Of a stretch of 64,000 bases of DNA, positions 28,282 through 36,009 are shown one piece after another; positions within the stretch are counted from its first letter, which is position 1; each line of letters begins with the position of its first letter. The DNA comes from Bacteroidota bacterium (GTDB taxonomy: Bacteria > Bacteroidota > Bacteroidia > Flavobacteriales > Schleiferiaceae), in assembly GCA_024742495.1 (NCBI GenBank), contig JANSYJ010000004.1:186001-250000 (forward strand). Direction: 5' to 3'. Below the pieces are notes generated by a model. The model searched no databases and was not told where the DNA came from. It worked only from the letters and a program-made list of their open reading frames with translations. A program made the position numbers and the translations under genes.

Positions 28282-29355
28282 ATGAAGATAGAATCCCTGG
28301 ATGCTTGGATTAAGCCAAAATCCAAACCCTTATTAATTGCCGGACCTTGCAGCGTAGAAAGTGAGGAGCAAATGATGCAAACCGCCGCATCTCTAGCTAA
28401 AAACGGCAATGTAAGTGCCCTAAGAGGTGGCGTTTGGAAACCCCGCACTAAGCCAGGCTCCTTTGAGGGAATTGGAAGCCCAGCCCTAAAATGGTTAAAG
28501 CAGGCCGGTATCGCCAATCAACTGCCGGTTTGCACCGAGGTGGCGAATGCCAAGCATGTGGAGCAGGCGCTGGAAGCGGAGATTGACATTCTTTGGATCG
28601 GTGCGCGAACTACCGTTAACCCCTTTTATATTCAAGATATTGCCGACGCCCTTAAAGGTGTGGATATTCCCGTAATGGTGAAAAACCCTATCCATCCGGA
28701 GGTGAAACTTTGGGTAGGTGCTTTAGAGCGGATTAATAATGCCGGAATCACTAAACTACTGGGTATCCATAGAGGTTTTTATGCCTATCAAAGTCAGCCC
28801 TTTAGAAACGAACCCAAATGGGAGGTGTTTTTCGAATTACGTCGCCTTTTGCCTGAACTGCCCGTAATTTGTGATCCCAGCCATATAGCTGGAAGAAGCG
28901 AACTAATTGGCGAAATCTGCCAATCGGCTTTGGACCTAGGCATGGATGGTTTTATGGTTGAATCCCATATTGAACCCCATAAGGCCTTGAGTGATCCTTT
29001 GCAACAGCTGCGGCCCTACGACTTGGATTTGGTTTACCGCGCTCTCGAGCACCGGGATGAGGCCATCGATGATAAACGCTTCATTCATCAATTGGAAGAA
29101 CTTCGAAAGCAAATTGACGATGTTGATAACGAGCTGTTAAAGTTAATTGCTAAGCGTCAGGATTTATCCGAAGCAATTGGACCGGTTAAATATGAAAATC
29201 AAGCCACCATATTTCAAATGAAACGCTGGTTTAAAGTTCTTGAAAATCGTAAAAAAGCGGGGCAGGAACTTAAGTTAGAAGACGATATGGTGCATGAGCT
29301 ATTTCAGCTTTTGCATAAATATTCAATTGATACCCAAATTAAAAACCATCACTAA
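28282..29355 (+). CDS. Bifunctional DAHP synthase / chorismate mutase
   Basis: 357 residues. Residues ~1-255 are a KDSA-like type I-beta DAHP synthase: LLIAGPCSVESEEQM, RGGVWKPRTKPGSFEG, DILWIGARTT, VMVKNPIHPE, ICDPSHIAGR and GFMVESHIEP (metal ligands Cys, His, Glu and Asp in these motifs). Residues ~270-350 are an AroQ-type chorismate mutase (LEELRKQIDDVDNELLKLI, AKRQDLSEAIGPVK). The fused mutase is normally the allosteric sensor as well as an enzyme. It makes DAHP from PEP and erythrose-4-P at the entry of the shikimate pathway and converts chorismate to prephenate. It overlaps the YceI gene by one base. Confidence 0.95.
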   Translation: MKIESLDAWIKPKSKPLLIAGPCSVESEEQMMQTAASLAKNGNVSALRGGVWKPRTKPGSFEGIGSPALKWLKQAGIANQLPVCTEVANAKHVEQALEAEIDILWIGARTTVNPFYIQDIADALKGVDIPVMVKNPIHPEVKLWVGALERINNAGITKLLGIHRGFYAYQSQPFRNEPKWEVFFELRRLLPELPVICDPSHIAGRSELIGEICQSALDLGMDGFMVESHIEPHKALSDPLQQLRPYDLDLVYRALEHRDEAIDDKRFIHQLEELRKQIDDVDNELLKLIAKRQDLSEAIGPVKYENQATIFQMKRWFKVLENRKKAGQELKLEDDMVHELFQLLHKYSIDTQIKNHH

Positions 29356-29879
29356 TGCGCCTAGCGATAAAACTACTATTCATCACCTTTTTTGGAATTC
29401 ATGGGCTACAGGCTCAGCTTATTGATAGCGAAAATTCTAAAGTGAGCTTCGAAATTTCAAACCTGGGCTTTAATACCGTTGAAGGAAACTTTAGCGGCCT
29501 GAAGGGTGAACTTAATCTTAGTAAAGATCAAGGAGCCTCTCGTCTGAGCATCTGCCTCAATCCCGCTACAATTACAACTGGCATAGACAAAAGAGACGAA
29601 CACCTTAAAGAGGAAGATTTCTTTTGGACGAGCAAATACCCTGAGATTTGCTTTAAGGGAAGGAAATTTAAATTTCTTGGCGAAGGTCGCTGGGAAGTGG
29701 AAGGAATATTAAGCATTAGAGACGTTTCCAAGCCCATCACCATTGTGCTTACAAAAAAGGGGAAGATGGCTACTTGTGACTTTAGCATTAAGCGGAAGGA
29801 CTACAATGTTGGCAATGATTTTTCCTCCTTCACCGCGGGTGAGGAAGTGAAATTGATGGTTAGCCTTAGCCTCAAATAA
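29355..29879 (+). CDS. YceI-family periplasmic protein
   Basis: 174 residues; signal peptide MRLAIKLLFITFFGIHGLQAQ. The mature part is a YceI lipocalin-like barrel: LIDSENSKVSFEISNLGFN, VEGNFSGLKGELNLS, ITTGIDKRDEHLKEEDFFW, YPEICFKG, GILSIRDVSKPITIVLT. The family binds polyisoprenoid or amide lipids in the periplasm. The start ATG uses the final A of the upstream TAA. The ligand is unknown; the isoprenoid gene cluster at 42-51 kb is not adjacent. Confidence 0.92.
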   Translation: MRLAIKLLFITFFGIHGLQAQLIDSENSKVSFEISNLGFNTVEGNFSGLKGELNLSKDQGASRLSICLNPATITTGIDKRDEHLKEEDFFWTSKYPEICFKGRKFKFLGEGRWEVEGILSIRDVSKPITIVLTKKGKMATCDFSIKRKDYNVGNDFSSFTAGEEVKLMVSLSLK

Positions 29880-29934
29880 TCGCTTTATAAACGGAATCAT
29901 AGCATAGCCTTCTAAAGCTTTGTAATTTGCCGCT

Positions 29935-31674
29935 ATGACCAAAGGACCAGTTGCTATTTGGAAGGCAAAGCCTCTGCCAAGCCCTACTGAAATTGCTCAA
30001 CTTCAAGCTAATCTAGCTCTAGATGAGAAAATCCTCATACTGCTTTTGCAGAGGGGCATCCGTAGCTTTAACGAGGCCCGTAACTTTTTTAAGCCCAGTT
30101 TAGATCAATTGCTAAATCCCTTTCTGATGAAGGATATGGATTTAGCTGTAAATCGAGTGCAAGCCGCCATTGATAAGGCTGAGAAAATCCTCATTTACGG
30201 CGATTACGATGTTGATGGCACCACCGCGGTAAGCTTAATGGCGCGATTCCTAGAGCCGCATTACAGCAATTTCGAAACCTATATCCCCGATCGCTATAAA
30301 GAAGGTTATGGCGTTTCTAAGTTAGGCATCGACTATGCCCATGAAAAAGGGATCCAATTAATTATCGCCTTAGACTGTGGCATAAAAGCACTGGAGAAAG
30401 TTGACTATGCTAAAAGTAAAGGCATCGACTTTATCATCTGTGATCATCATACGCCAGGCCCGGAAATACCTCAGGCAGTGGCGGTACTCGACCCCAAGCG
30501 AAAAGACTGTAAGTATCCCTATAAAGGATTAAGTGGCTGTGGGGTAGGTTTCAAACTTTGTCAAGCTCTTAATGAAAAATGGCAAGGCGAGCCTGAGCAA
30601 CTTTGGCCTTTACTGGATCTTTTAGCTTTAAGCATCGGTGCCGATATCGTGCCCATGGATGGGGAAAATAGAACTCTGGCCTATTTCGGCCTGAAACGCA
30701 TTAATTCCGCGCCTTCGGATGGCATTGCCGCTTTATTAAAATCTTCGGGTATTCGAAAATCCAATTATGATATTGGTGATCTTGTGTTTACCCTCGCACC
30801 TCGGATAAATGCAGCCGGACGATTAGAGCACGGCCAAAAGGCGGTTGATCTCTTAAGAGGCAGCGACCTTAGTTTACTACCAGATATCGCCCAAGAAATT
30901 GAAAGTCGCAATCTGGCACGAAAAAAACTTGATCGCTCGATATTCAAAGAAGCTCTAGCCCAAGTAGAAAGCCATATCCCCGCTGAAAATTTCAGTACCC
31001 TCGTTTTTCAAAAAGACTGGCATAAAGGAGTGATTGGCATCGTTGCTTCGCGCCTCATTGAAGTTTATTATCGCCCAACCATCGTGCTTACCCAATCAGG
31101 TGATAAACTAGCTGGCTCCGCGCGATCGGTTCAAGGTTTTGATTTATACCGAGCACTTGAAGCCTGTGAAGACCATCTCTTGCAATTCGGTGGACATCCA
31201 GCGGCAGCGGGTATGACCCTCCTGCCGGAAAGACTAAATGACTTTAAAGCCGCCTTTGAAACTGCGGTTGCTCAGCAAATAAAACCCGAACAAAGAAGAG
31301 CCCAGCACGAGTACGATTTGGAAGTTAAAGCTGAGGAATTGGATGATAAGTTCTATCGCCTCCTTCAGCGCTTTGCCCCTTACGGCCCGGAAAACCTCTC
31401 CCCTTTGCTACTTTGTAGAGGATTAAAAGATGTCGGCTCTCGACTAGTTGGTGAAGATCAAAAACATCTCAAGCTCAGCTTAGTTGATGAAAGGAGCGGG
31501 CTCATTCTGGATGGTATTGGTTTTAATTTGGGATCTCGCCTAGACCTGCTAAAATATGGAACCAGCCTAGCCGTGCTTTTCCATTTGGAACTAAATGTTT
31601 TTAGAGATCGGGCCAGTTTACAGATTAGAGCCTTGGATATAAAAGCAGACGAAACATTAAACGATAAAAAATGA
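29935..31674 (+). CDS. recJ: Single-stranded-DNA-specific exonuclease RecJ
   Basis: 579 residues, typical RecJ length. DHH-family motifs: LIYGDYDVDGTTAVSLM (motif I), LIIALDCG (II), FIICDHHTPG (III, DHH) and AVLDPKRKDC (IV); then the DHHA1 domain (WHKGVIGIVASRLIEVY, QFGGHPAAAGMTL) and the OB-fold end. A 5'-3' exonuclease on ssDNA in recombination and mismatch repair. The 55 nt before the ATG include the promoter-like TTTGTAATTTGCC. The stop overlaps the SDR start (ATGA). Confidence 0.96.
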   Translation: MTKGPVAIWKAKPLPSPTEIAQLQANLALDEKILILLLQRGIRSFNEARNFFKPSLDQLLNPFLMKDMDLAVNRVQAAIDKAEKILIYGDYDVDGTTAVSLMARFLEPHYSNFETYIPDRYKEGYGVSKLGIDYAHEKGIQLIIALDCGIKALEKVDYAKSKGIDFIICDHHTPGPEIPQAVAVLDPKRKDCKYPYKGLSGCGVGFKLCQALNEKWQGEPEQLWPLLDLLALSIGADIVPMDGENRTLAYFGLKRINSAPSDGIAALLKSSGIRKSNYDIGDLVFTLAPRINAAGRLEHGQKAVDLLRGSDLSLLPDIAQEIESRNLARKKLDRSIFKEALAQVESHIPAENFSTLVFQKDWHKGVIGIVASRLIEVYYRPTIVLTQSGDKLAGSARSVQGFDLYRALEACEDHLLQFGGHPAAAGMTLLPERLNDFKAAFETAVAQQIKPEQRRAQHEYDLEVKAEELDDKFYRLLQRFAPYGPENLSPLLLCRGLKDVGSRLVGEDQKHLKLSLVDERSGLILDGIGFNLGSRLDLLKYGTSLAVLFHLELNVFRDRASLQIRALDIKADETLNDKK

Positions 31675-32426
31675 AACAAACTGTATTAATTACCGGCGCC
31701 AGCAGCGGAATTGGCAGAGCCACGGCACAAGCCCTAGCGCAAAAGAATTTCCGACTTATACTTTGTGGTCGTCGCATGGAGCGATTAGAGGCTTTACAGT
31801 CGGAATTGGAAGGAATTACAGAAGTACACTGCCTCAGTTTTGATGTGCGTGATCGAGAAGCGGTGGAAGCAGCTTTTTCCAGTTTACCCGAAGGCTTCAA
31901 ACAAATTGACGTTCTCATTAATAATGCCGGTAATGCCCATGGCCTCGATCCTATACAAGCTGGCAATTACGAAGATTGGGATGCGATGCTGGATATAAAC
32001 GTGAAAGGCCTGCTTTATGTGAGTAAGGAAGTGATTCCACAATTTATAGAACGTAAAAAAGGGCATATCCTTAATATTGGCTCAACCGCCGGAAAGGAAG
32101 TTTATCCCAATGGAAATGTTTATTGCGCTTCCAAACATGCGGTAGATGCGCTAAATCAAGGTATGCGAATTGACCTCAACAAGCATAATATTAGAGTAGG
32201 AGCAATTCACCCAGGATTGGTTGAAACCGAATTTAGTGAAGTGCGATTTAAAGGTGATACTGAGCGGGCCGCCAAAGTATATCAAGGCTATCGACCATTA
32301 CAAGCAGCTGACATTGCAGATATTATAGCCTTTGTTTTAAGCAGACCCTATCATGTAAATATTGCCGATCTAATGGTAATGAGCACCGATCAGGCCAGCA
32401 GTACTATTGTAAATAAGAGTAATTAA
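31671..32426 (+). CDS. Short-chain dehydrogenase/reductase (YdfG-like)
   Basis: 251 residues of a classical SDR: NADP-binding TGASSGIGRAT at residues 7-17 with Arg residues after beta-2 (CGRRMERLE) that favour NADP, NNAG motif, catalytic Ser in NIGSTAGKEVYPNG, and the YxxxK pair in VYCASKHAVDALN. The wording IHPGLVETEFSEVRFKGD is that of the YdfG / serine-3-dehydrogenase group, which oxidises 3-hydroxy acids such as L-allo-threonine. Overlaps recJ by 4 nt at its start and the convergent M23 gene by 4 nt at its end. Confidence 0.92.
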   Translation: MKQTVLITGASSGIGRATAQALAQKNFRLILCGRRMERLEALQSELEGITEVHCLSFDVRDREAVEAAFSSLPEGFKQIDVLINNAGNAHGLDPIQAGNYEDWDAMLDINVKGLLYVSKEVIPQFIERKKGHILNIGSTAGKEVYPNGNVYCASKHAVDALNQGMRIDLNKHNIRVGAIHPGLVETEFSEVRFKGDTERAAKVYQGYRPLQAADIADIIAFVLSRPYHVNIADLMVMSTDQASSTIVNKSN

Positions 32427-33745
32427 GAGCGAAGACTTGCGAGGCGTAGCTTGGGGTCATTGGGTTCATCAAGTGGCAAGGCTAAAGCATCGATGCGCAC
32501 TTTTAGGGACTCCATAAAGCTATTGTAATCCTCAATATATTCTTCGGTTATAGGCTCCGCTTCAGGTAAATCTTGGCGAAGTGGATCTACTTGTTTGCCA
32601 TTTACCCAAAAACGATAACAAACATGAGGGCCAGTCGCTAAACCAGTACTTCCCACGTATCCAATTACATCGCCTTGTCTTACCCGACTACCCTTCTTTA
32701 CACCCTTTGCAAACTTACTCATGTGCAAGTACTGCGTGGTGTAAGTGCTATTGTGGCGCACCTTAACATAATTGCCATTGCCACGGGTATAGGAAGCAGC
32801 AATTACTTCTCCGTCGGCAGTAGACATAATAGGCGTACCGTGTGGCGCTGCATAATCGGTACCCAAGTGTGGCTTTACTCGCTTTAATACCGGGTGAAAA
32901 CGTCTTGGGTTAAAACGCGATGAAATACGGAAGAAGTCTAAGGGTGCCTTTAGAAAAGCCTTGCGGAGACTGCGTCCCTTTTCGTCAAAATAATCGCGGT
33001 AAGTGGTATCATTATCAAACCAAAAAGAATAAAAGGAACGGCCATTATGATGGAAATCCGCCGCTAAAATTCGGCCCATACCAACCGATATGCTATCCTG
33101 GATAAACTTCTCCTCATAAATCAATTTGAAGTAATCACCGGGCTGAATTCTAAAGAAATCAATGGTCCAGGCATAAACTTTCGATAATTCTACTGCTAAA
33201 GCTGGTGAGCCCCCTTGTTCGATAAGACCTTCGTAGAGGGATGAGTTTATAACACCGCTAATGGATTTCTCCTTTATGCTAACTTCCTCTTCTCCCAAAT
33301 AAACGTTACCGGTATCTCTTAAATCAAAAACCACATAATCGGTGGCTGATGATTTGTAAACCATATAACGCGCAACATTCAAGCTATCGCGATTCTCAGC
33401 GAAGATGGTATAATCCTTTCCACTGCGAAGATTTCGTACATCAAAAACGTCTTTAAACTCCGTGGCGATACGGTGAATCATGGCATAATCGATACCAAAA
33501 TCCAATAGGATGTTTCCAAAGCTCTCGCCATTATCAATAACATTGTCGATTAAAACAAAGGAATCTACTGGAAGGCCGTATTTAAGTTGCGCCTCTCGGG
33601 CAAGGGGCACAGTAACAGGTTCTTGAGTTTCTGACTCAGTATGCTTTTCTGAAACAAAGCGATCGAATACGCCTAAATTATTAAGAATGACCAAAGGAAT
33701 GCTGAGTACCAGTAGACTTAAGATCAACTTTATTTTTCGCTGCAT
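32423..33745 (-). CDS. M23 (LytM-type) metallopeptidase with a non-standard zinc motif
   Basis: 440 residues from MQRKIKLILSLLVLSIPLVI (TM anchor / uncleaved signal). A perfect promoter element lies in the upstream in-frame extension, so 33745 is the preferred start. The central ~200 residues match the LysM/OapA-like and Csd3-like N-domains of long M23 proteins (GESFGNILLDFGI, IQPGDYFKLIYEE). The catalytic domain has the HLGTDYAAPHGTPI (HxxxD) motif, the YLHMSKF strand and VRQGDVIGYVGSTGLATGPH; but the usual HxH ends H-V-C (GPHVCYRFW), with Cys replacing the zinc-ligand His. That variant recurs in Bacteroidota homologues as I recall, so it may be active. Cleaves peptidoglycan cross-links or regulates an amidase in the periplasm. 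Confidence 0.88.
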   Translation of the reverse strand: MQRKIKLILSLLVLSIPLVILNNLGVFDRFVSEKHTESETQEPVTVPLAREAQLKYGLPVDSFVLIDNVIDNGESFGNILLDFGIDYAMIHRIATEFKDVFDVRNLRSGKDYTIFAENRDSLNVARYMVYKSSATDYVVFDLRDTGNVYLGEEEVSIKEKSISGVINSSLYEGLIEQGGSPALAVELSKVYAWTIDFFRIQPGDYFKLIYEEKFIQDSISVGMGRILAADFHHNGRSFYSFWFDNDTTYRDYFDEKGRSLRKAFLKAPLDFFRISSRFNPRRFHPVLKRVKPHLGTDYAAPHGTPIMSTADGEVIAASYTRGNGNYVKVRHNSTYTTQYLHMSKFAKGVKKGSRVRQGDVIGYVGSTGLATGPHVCYRFWVNGKQVDPLRQDLPEAEPITEEYIEDYNSFMESLKVRIDALALPLDEPNDPKLRLASLRS

Positions 33746-33779
33746 ATAGGTATAATAGGAGGTGGTGATAGCAGGGCCG

Positions 33780-33810
33780 CAAATATACAAACCTACCGGG
33801 GTCTAACGAA
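33780..33810 (-). promoter_or_regulatory. Promoter of the M23 peptidase gene
   Basis: On the minus strand TATATTTG (33787-33780) is an exact -7 element; TTCG lies 19 nt upstream (33810-33807), one mismatch from the -33 TTTG at the canonical spacing. The ATG at 33745 is 34 nt downstream. Confidence 0.65.
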
Positions 33811-33822
33811 TGTAAAATCCTC

Positions 33823-34818
33823 TTATTGTTTGGATGCCATATTATTTCTGACCTCGGCTAAGACATCGTTTACCCAAGACTTTCCCCATTCTTCTTGCTC
33901 TTGTTCTGACCACAGTTCGGGGTAGAAAATGCGCTTTTGAAAGCGGGGTGGTAGGTATTTTTGCCAATTGGTACCGCCAGTAGCTCTTACATCCGCCGGA
34001 CGGCGAGCCAAATACACTACCGACGTTTTATAATGCTGTAAAGGCCAATAAACATTAACGTTTAAATCGAGTAAACGCAATTGATCAATTAAATCCTGAT
34101 TCTTCTTTTCTTCATCCGACAATTGCAAATACTTCTGCCATAGGTTGGTATGGTAATAGGAGCGGGCATGACGAATAATCATCGCGGTATACTTCTTCTC
34201 GAACTGCTTTAGGGTAAGCGTTTTAGTTCCGCTTTCCTTAATGGTTGCACCCTTCTTCCAGTAGATGTACTCATACATCTGCTCCACGCTTGGGTCCTCA
34301 TTAATTAGAGAATCCCGATGATCCTTGTCCACCAAATTTATCATATCGGTGGAACACAGTTCTACTAACCTATACTGCACCGACTGAAAGCCCGAGGCAG
34401 GAATAAGCGACATGCGGAATTTTAAGAATTGATGGCGATCCATTCCTTGCTCCATAATTCCGAAGGAGCGGGTTAAGGCCTCAAAATATCGATTTACGCG
34501 GCTCACATGACGAAGAACATCCTCCCCGGTGGGCGATTCGTTTTCGGCTAACTGCTTAAATTCATGCAAGCTTAATTTAAAATAAAGCTCAGTGATTTGA
34601 TGATACATGATGAAGATCTCTTCATCGGGAATATCAGTAATTGGCGTTTGTAAGCTCAGTAGAGTATCGAGGTGAATATAATCCCAATAGGTATTATAAT
34701 CTTGGTAAAGTAAGCCATCCAAAAAATCCAATAATTCCTGACCACTAGCTTGGTACTTTTCGGCCAAACGATTCAGTCGATCTTGGATTTCGGGGCTAAG
34801 GTTAACGTCGTGCGACAT
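33823..34818 (-). CDS. Tryptophan 2,3-dioxygenase family protein
   Basis: 331 residues, largely helical. Family motifs: TYWDYIHLDTLLSLQTP, EEIFIMYHQITELYFKLSLHE (with the conserved His and substrate-contacting Phe/Tyr region), FEALTRSFGIMEQGM, FRMSLIPASGFQSVQYRLVE, and a C-terminal VVYLARRPADVRATGGTNWQKYL, where GGTxxxxYL is the family signature; the haem-ligand His lies in the preceding YWPLQHY. The family oxidises tryptophan to N-formylkynurenine, the first step of the kynurenine route. No kynureninase, formamidase or kynurenine monooxygenase is next to it, so the physiological use here is not shown. Confidence 0.88.
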   Translation of the reverse strand: MSHDVNLSPEIQDRLNRLAEKYQASGQELLDFLDGLLYQDYNTYWDYIHLDTLLSLQTPITDIPDEEIFIMYHQITELYFKLSLHEFKQLAENESPTGEDVLRHVSRVNRYFEALTRSFGIMEQGMDRHQFLKFRMSLIPASGFQSVQYRLVELCSTDMINLVDKDHRDSLINEDPSVEQMYEYIYWKKGATIKESGTKTLTLKQFEKKYTAMIIRHARSYYHTNLWQKYLQLSDEEKKNQDLIDQLRLLDLNVNVYWPLQHYKTSVVYLARRPADVRATGGTNWQKYLPPRFQKRIFYPELWSEQEQEEWGKSWVNDVLAEVRNNMASKQ

Positions 34819-34838
34819 GATTGAGAGATTTAGCTCTG

Positions 34839-34846
34839 TAAAGCTA
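34839..34846 (-). promoter_or_regulatory. Candidate -7 variant TAGCTTTA before the dioxygenase
   Basis: Read on the minus strand in the context CTTAGCTTTACAG. A very similar string (CTTACCTTTACAG) precedes the small membrane protein gene at 35977. Last base deviates from TAnnTTTG. Confidence 0.3.
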
Positions 34847-34856
34847 AGACAAATGC

Positions 34857-35675
34857 CTATTTAAAACTCAATTTATGGCGCAGACCTTTAAAGTTTGTTA
34901 GCTCTACCCGAACGGATCCAATAAAGAGCGAAGACTCAATGAGCACCGGCACTTTATTCGCATCATCACTTACATAAATAATCATTCCTTCCTCTTCATC
35001 AAAGACCCTTCCCTCTTGCAACTTGGGCTTGAGGGCTAAACAGCGGATTTTACCCCAGTCGGTCTCTATTTCCTTGCGCCCCAAAATCACCAGCTTAAAA
35101 GGAAATTGCTCATGATCTAAAAACATCGTAAAGCTTATTTCGTCACCCTTCTTTAATTTACTAGCATCCCAGGAACGGGCATAGTAAAAGGCGCTGATCA
35201 TATCTTGGGCGTAAGCCTCATATTTAAAAGTTCCCTTTTTTGGAGCTTTTAAATCTCGAACGGTTTGTTGGTATTGATCAAAAATGAGGTGGCGGTTAAT
35301 TTTATGTCCCCCTTCATCCACATCGCGGATAAACTCCCAGGGCACCATTGCTTCGGTATCAATAAAACTCTCATATCGGTCGCGGGTTTTAAAAAACCAC
35401 TCGGTCATTCCTAAAGTACGGCCTGTGCCCACTACGTGGTAGCTGGGTCTGCCAGAACGGTTTACAATTTCCTTTACTTCGAGTTCGGCTTTGCCAGCTT
35501 CAATAAGTCCGTAACGAATTCGGTATTCTAAAAGCTCACCTGGCTTAAAGGCCGATTGTTTGAGGTTGCGTAAGTTTTCAATTCGCTCGGGATTGGAGGC
35601 CCTTTCACTTTTAAGGGGACCGGAGGAATAATAGAGGGGCAAAAAGCCTAAAACGGCAATAAATATATTCTTCAT
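34857..35675 (-). CDS. DUF3108 domain protein, exported
   Basis: 272 residues from MKNIFIAVLGFLPLYYSSGP (signal peptide); an exact promoter element upstream of 35675 excludes the longer in-frame start. DUF3108 is seen over most of the length: FKPGELLEYRIRYGLIEAGK, YHVVGTGRTLGMTEWFFKTR, DRYESFIDTEAMVPWEFIRD, ISAFYYARS, FTMFLDHEQFPFKLVILGRK and IIYVSDDANKVPVLIE. A lipocalin-like periplasmic beta-barrel fold is likely; the biochemical function of this family is unknown. It stands alone between the dioxygenase and a small membrane protein gene. Confidence 0.88.
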   Translation of the reverse strand: MKNIFIAVLGFLPLYYSSGPLKSERASNPERIENLRNLKQSAFKPGELLEYRIRYGLIEAGKAELEVKEIVNRSGRPSYHVVGTGRTLGMTEWFFKTRDRYESFIDTEAMVPWEFIRDVDEGGHKINRHLIFDQYQQTVRDLKAPKKGTFKYEAYAQDMISAFYYARSWDASKLKKGDEISFTMFLDHEQFPFKLVILGRKEIETDWGKIRCLALKPKLQEGRVFDEEEGMIIYVSDDANKVPVLIESSLFIGSVRVELTNFKGLRHKLSFK

Positions 35676-35700
35676 GGCTGATCTCTTTCCATTATCAAGG

Positions 35701-35708
35701 CAAACGTA
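35701..35708 (-). promoter_or_regulatory. -7 element TACGTTTG of the DUF3108 gene
   Basis: Exact TAnnTTTG on the minus strand, 25 nt upstream of the ATG at 35675. Confidence 0.55.
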
Positions 35709-35728
35709 ATGCCAAAGCAAAAATGATA

Positions 35729-35977
35729 TTAAAAACCAATCAATTCGGAGAGGAAACCGCGGATGGCTCCATAAACATCATCAACGGCACTATCGTAACC
35801 GGGAATGAGATCGATGTGATAGTATTGCTTAATCTCCAAAAGGGCCAAACCAAAGATGACAAACCAAACTATAAGGCCCGCCGATTTAAAGAGGTAGGAA
35901 AAGGCATCCTGTATCAGGAAGCGCTTTTTTTCTTTCTCCTTGCGCCGGGGCAATATGCTGGGTGGTTCGGGCTTCAT
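35729..35977 (-). CDS. Small single-TM membrane protein
   Basis: 82 residues: a basic N-terminus (RRKEKEKKRFLIQDAFSYLF), one hydrophobic helix (LIVWFVIFGLALLEI), then a short acidic tail (PGYDSAVDDVYGAIRGFLSE). The charge distribution predicts N-in topology with a periplasmic tail. The opposite strand carries an 87-codon open frame over the same interval; the minus frame is preferred because it has an ATG start with a promoter-like TACCTTTA upstream, a coherent membrane helix, and lies between two minus-strand genes. No family recognised. Confidence 0.6.
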   Translation of the reverse strand: MKPEPPSILPRRKEKEKKRFLIQDAFSYLFKSAGLIVWFVIFGLALLEIKQYYHIDLIPGYDSAVDDVYGAIRGFLSELIGF

Positions 35978-35983
35978 GCCCTG

Positions 35984-35991
35984 TAAAGGTA
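35984..35991 (-). promoter_or_regulatory. Candidate -7 variant TACCTTTA
   Basis: Minus-strand CTTACCTTTACAG, 6 nt from the ATG at 35977. One mismatch to TAnnTTTG; spacing would give a nearly leaderless transcript. Confidence 0.3.
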
Positions 35992-36009
35992 AGCGAAGAT
36001 TTTAGCTTT

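Noticed and set aside
33823-34818. A kynurenine degradation cluster around the tryptophan dioxygenase
   Set aside because: Neighbours are an M23 peptidase and a DUF3108 protein; no kynurenine pathway gene is adjacent.
35723-35986. Plus-strand open frame of 87 codons opposite the small membrane protein
   Set aside because: No recognisable protein features, both flanking genes are on the minus strand, and the minus frame has a coherent TM helix and an upstream promoter-like element.
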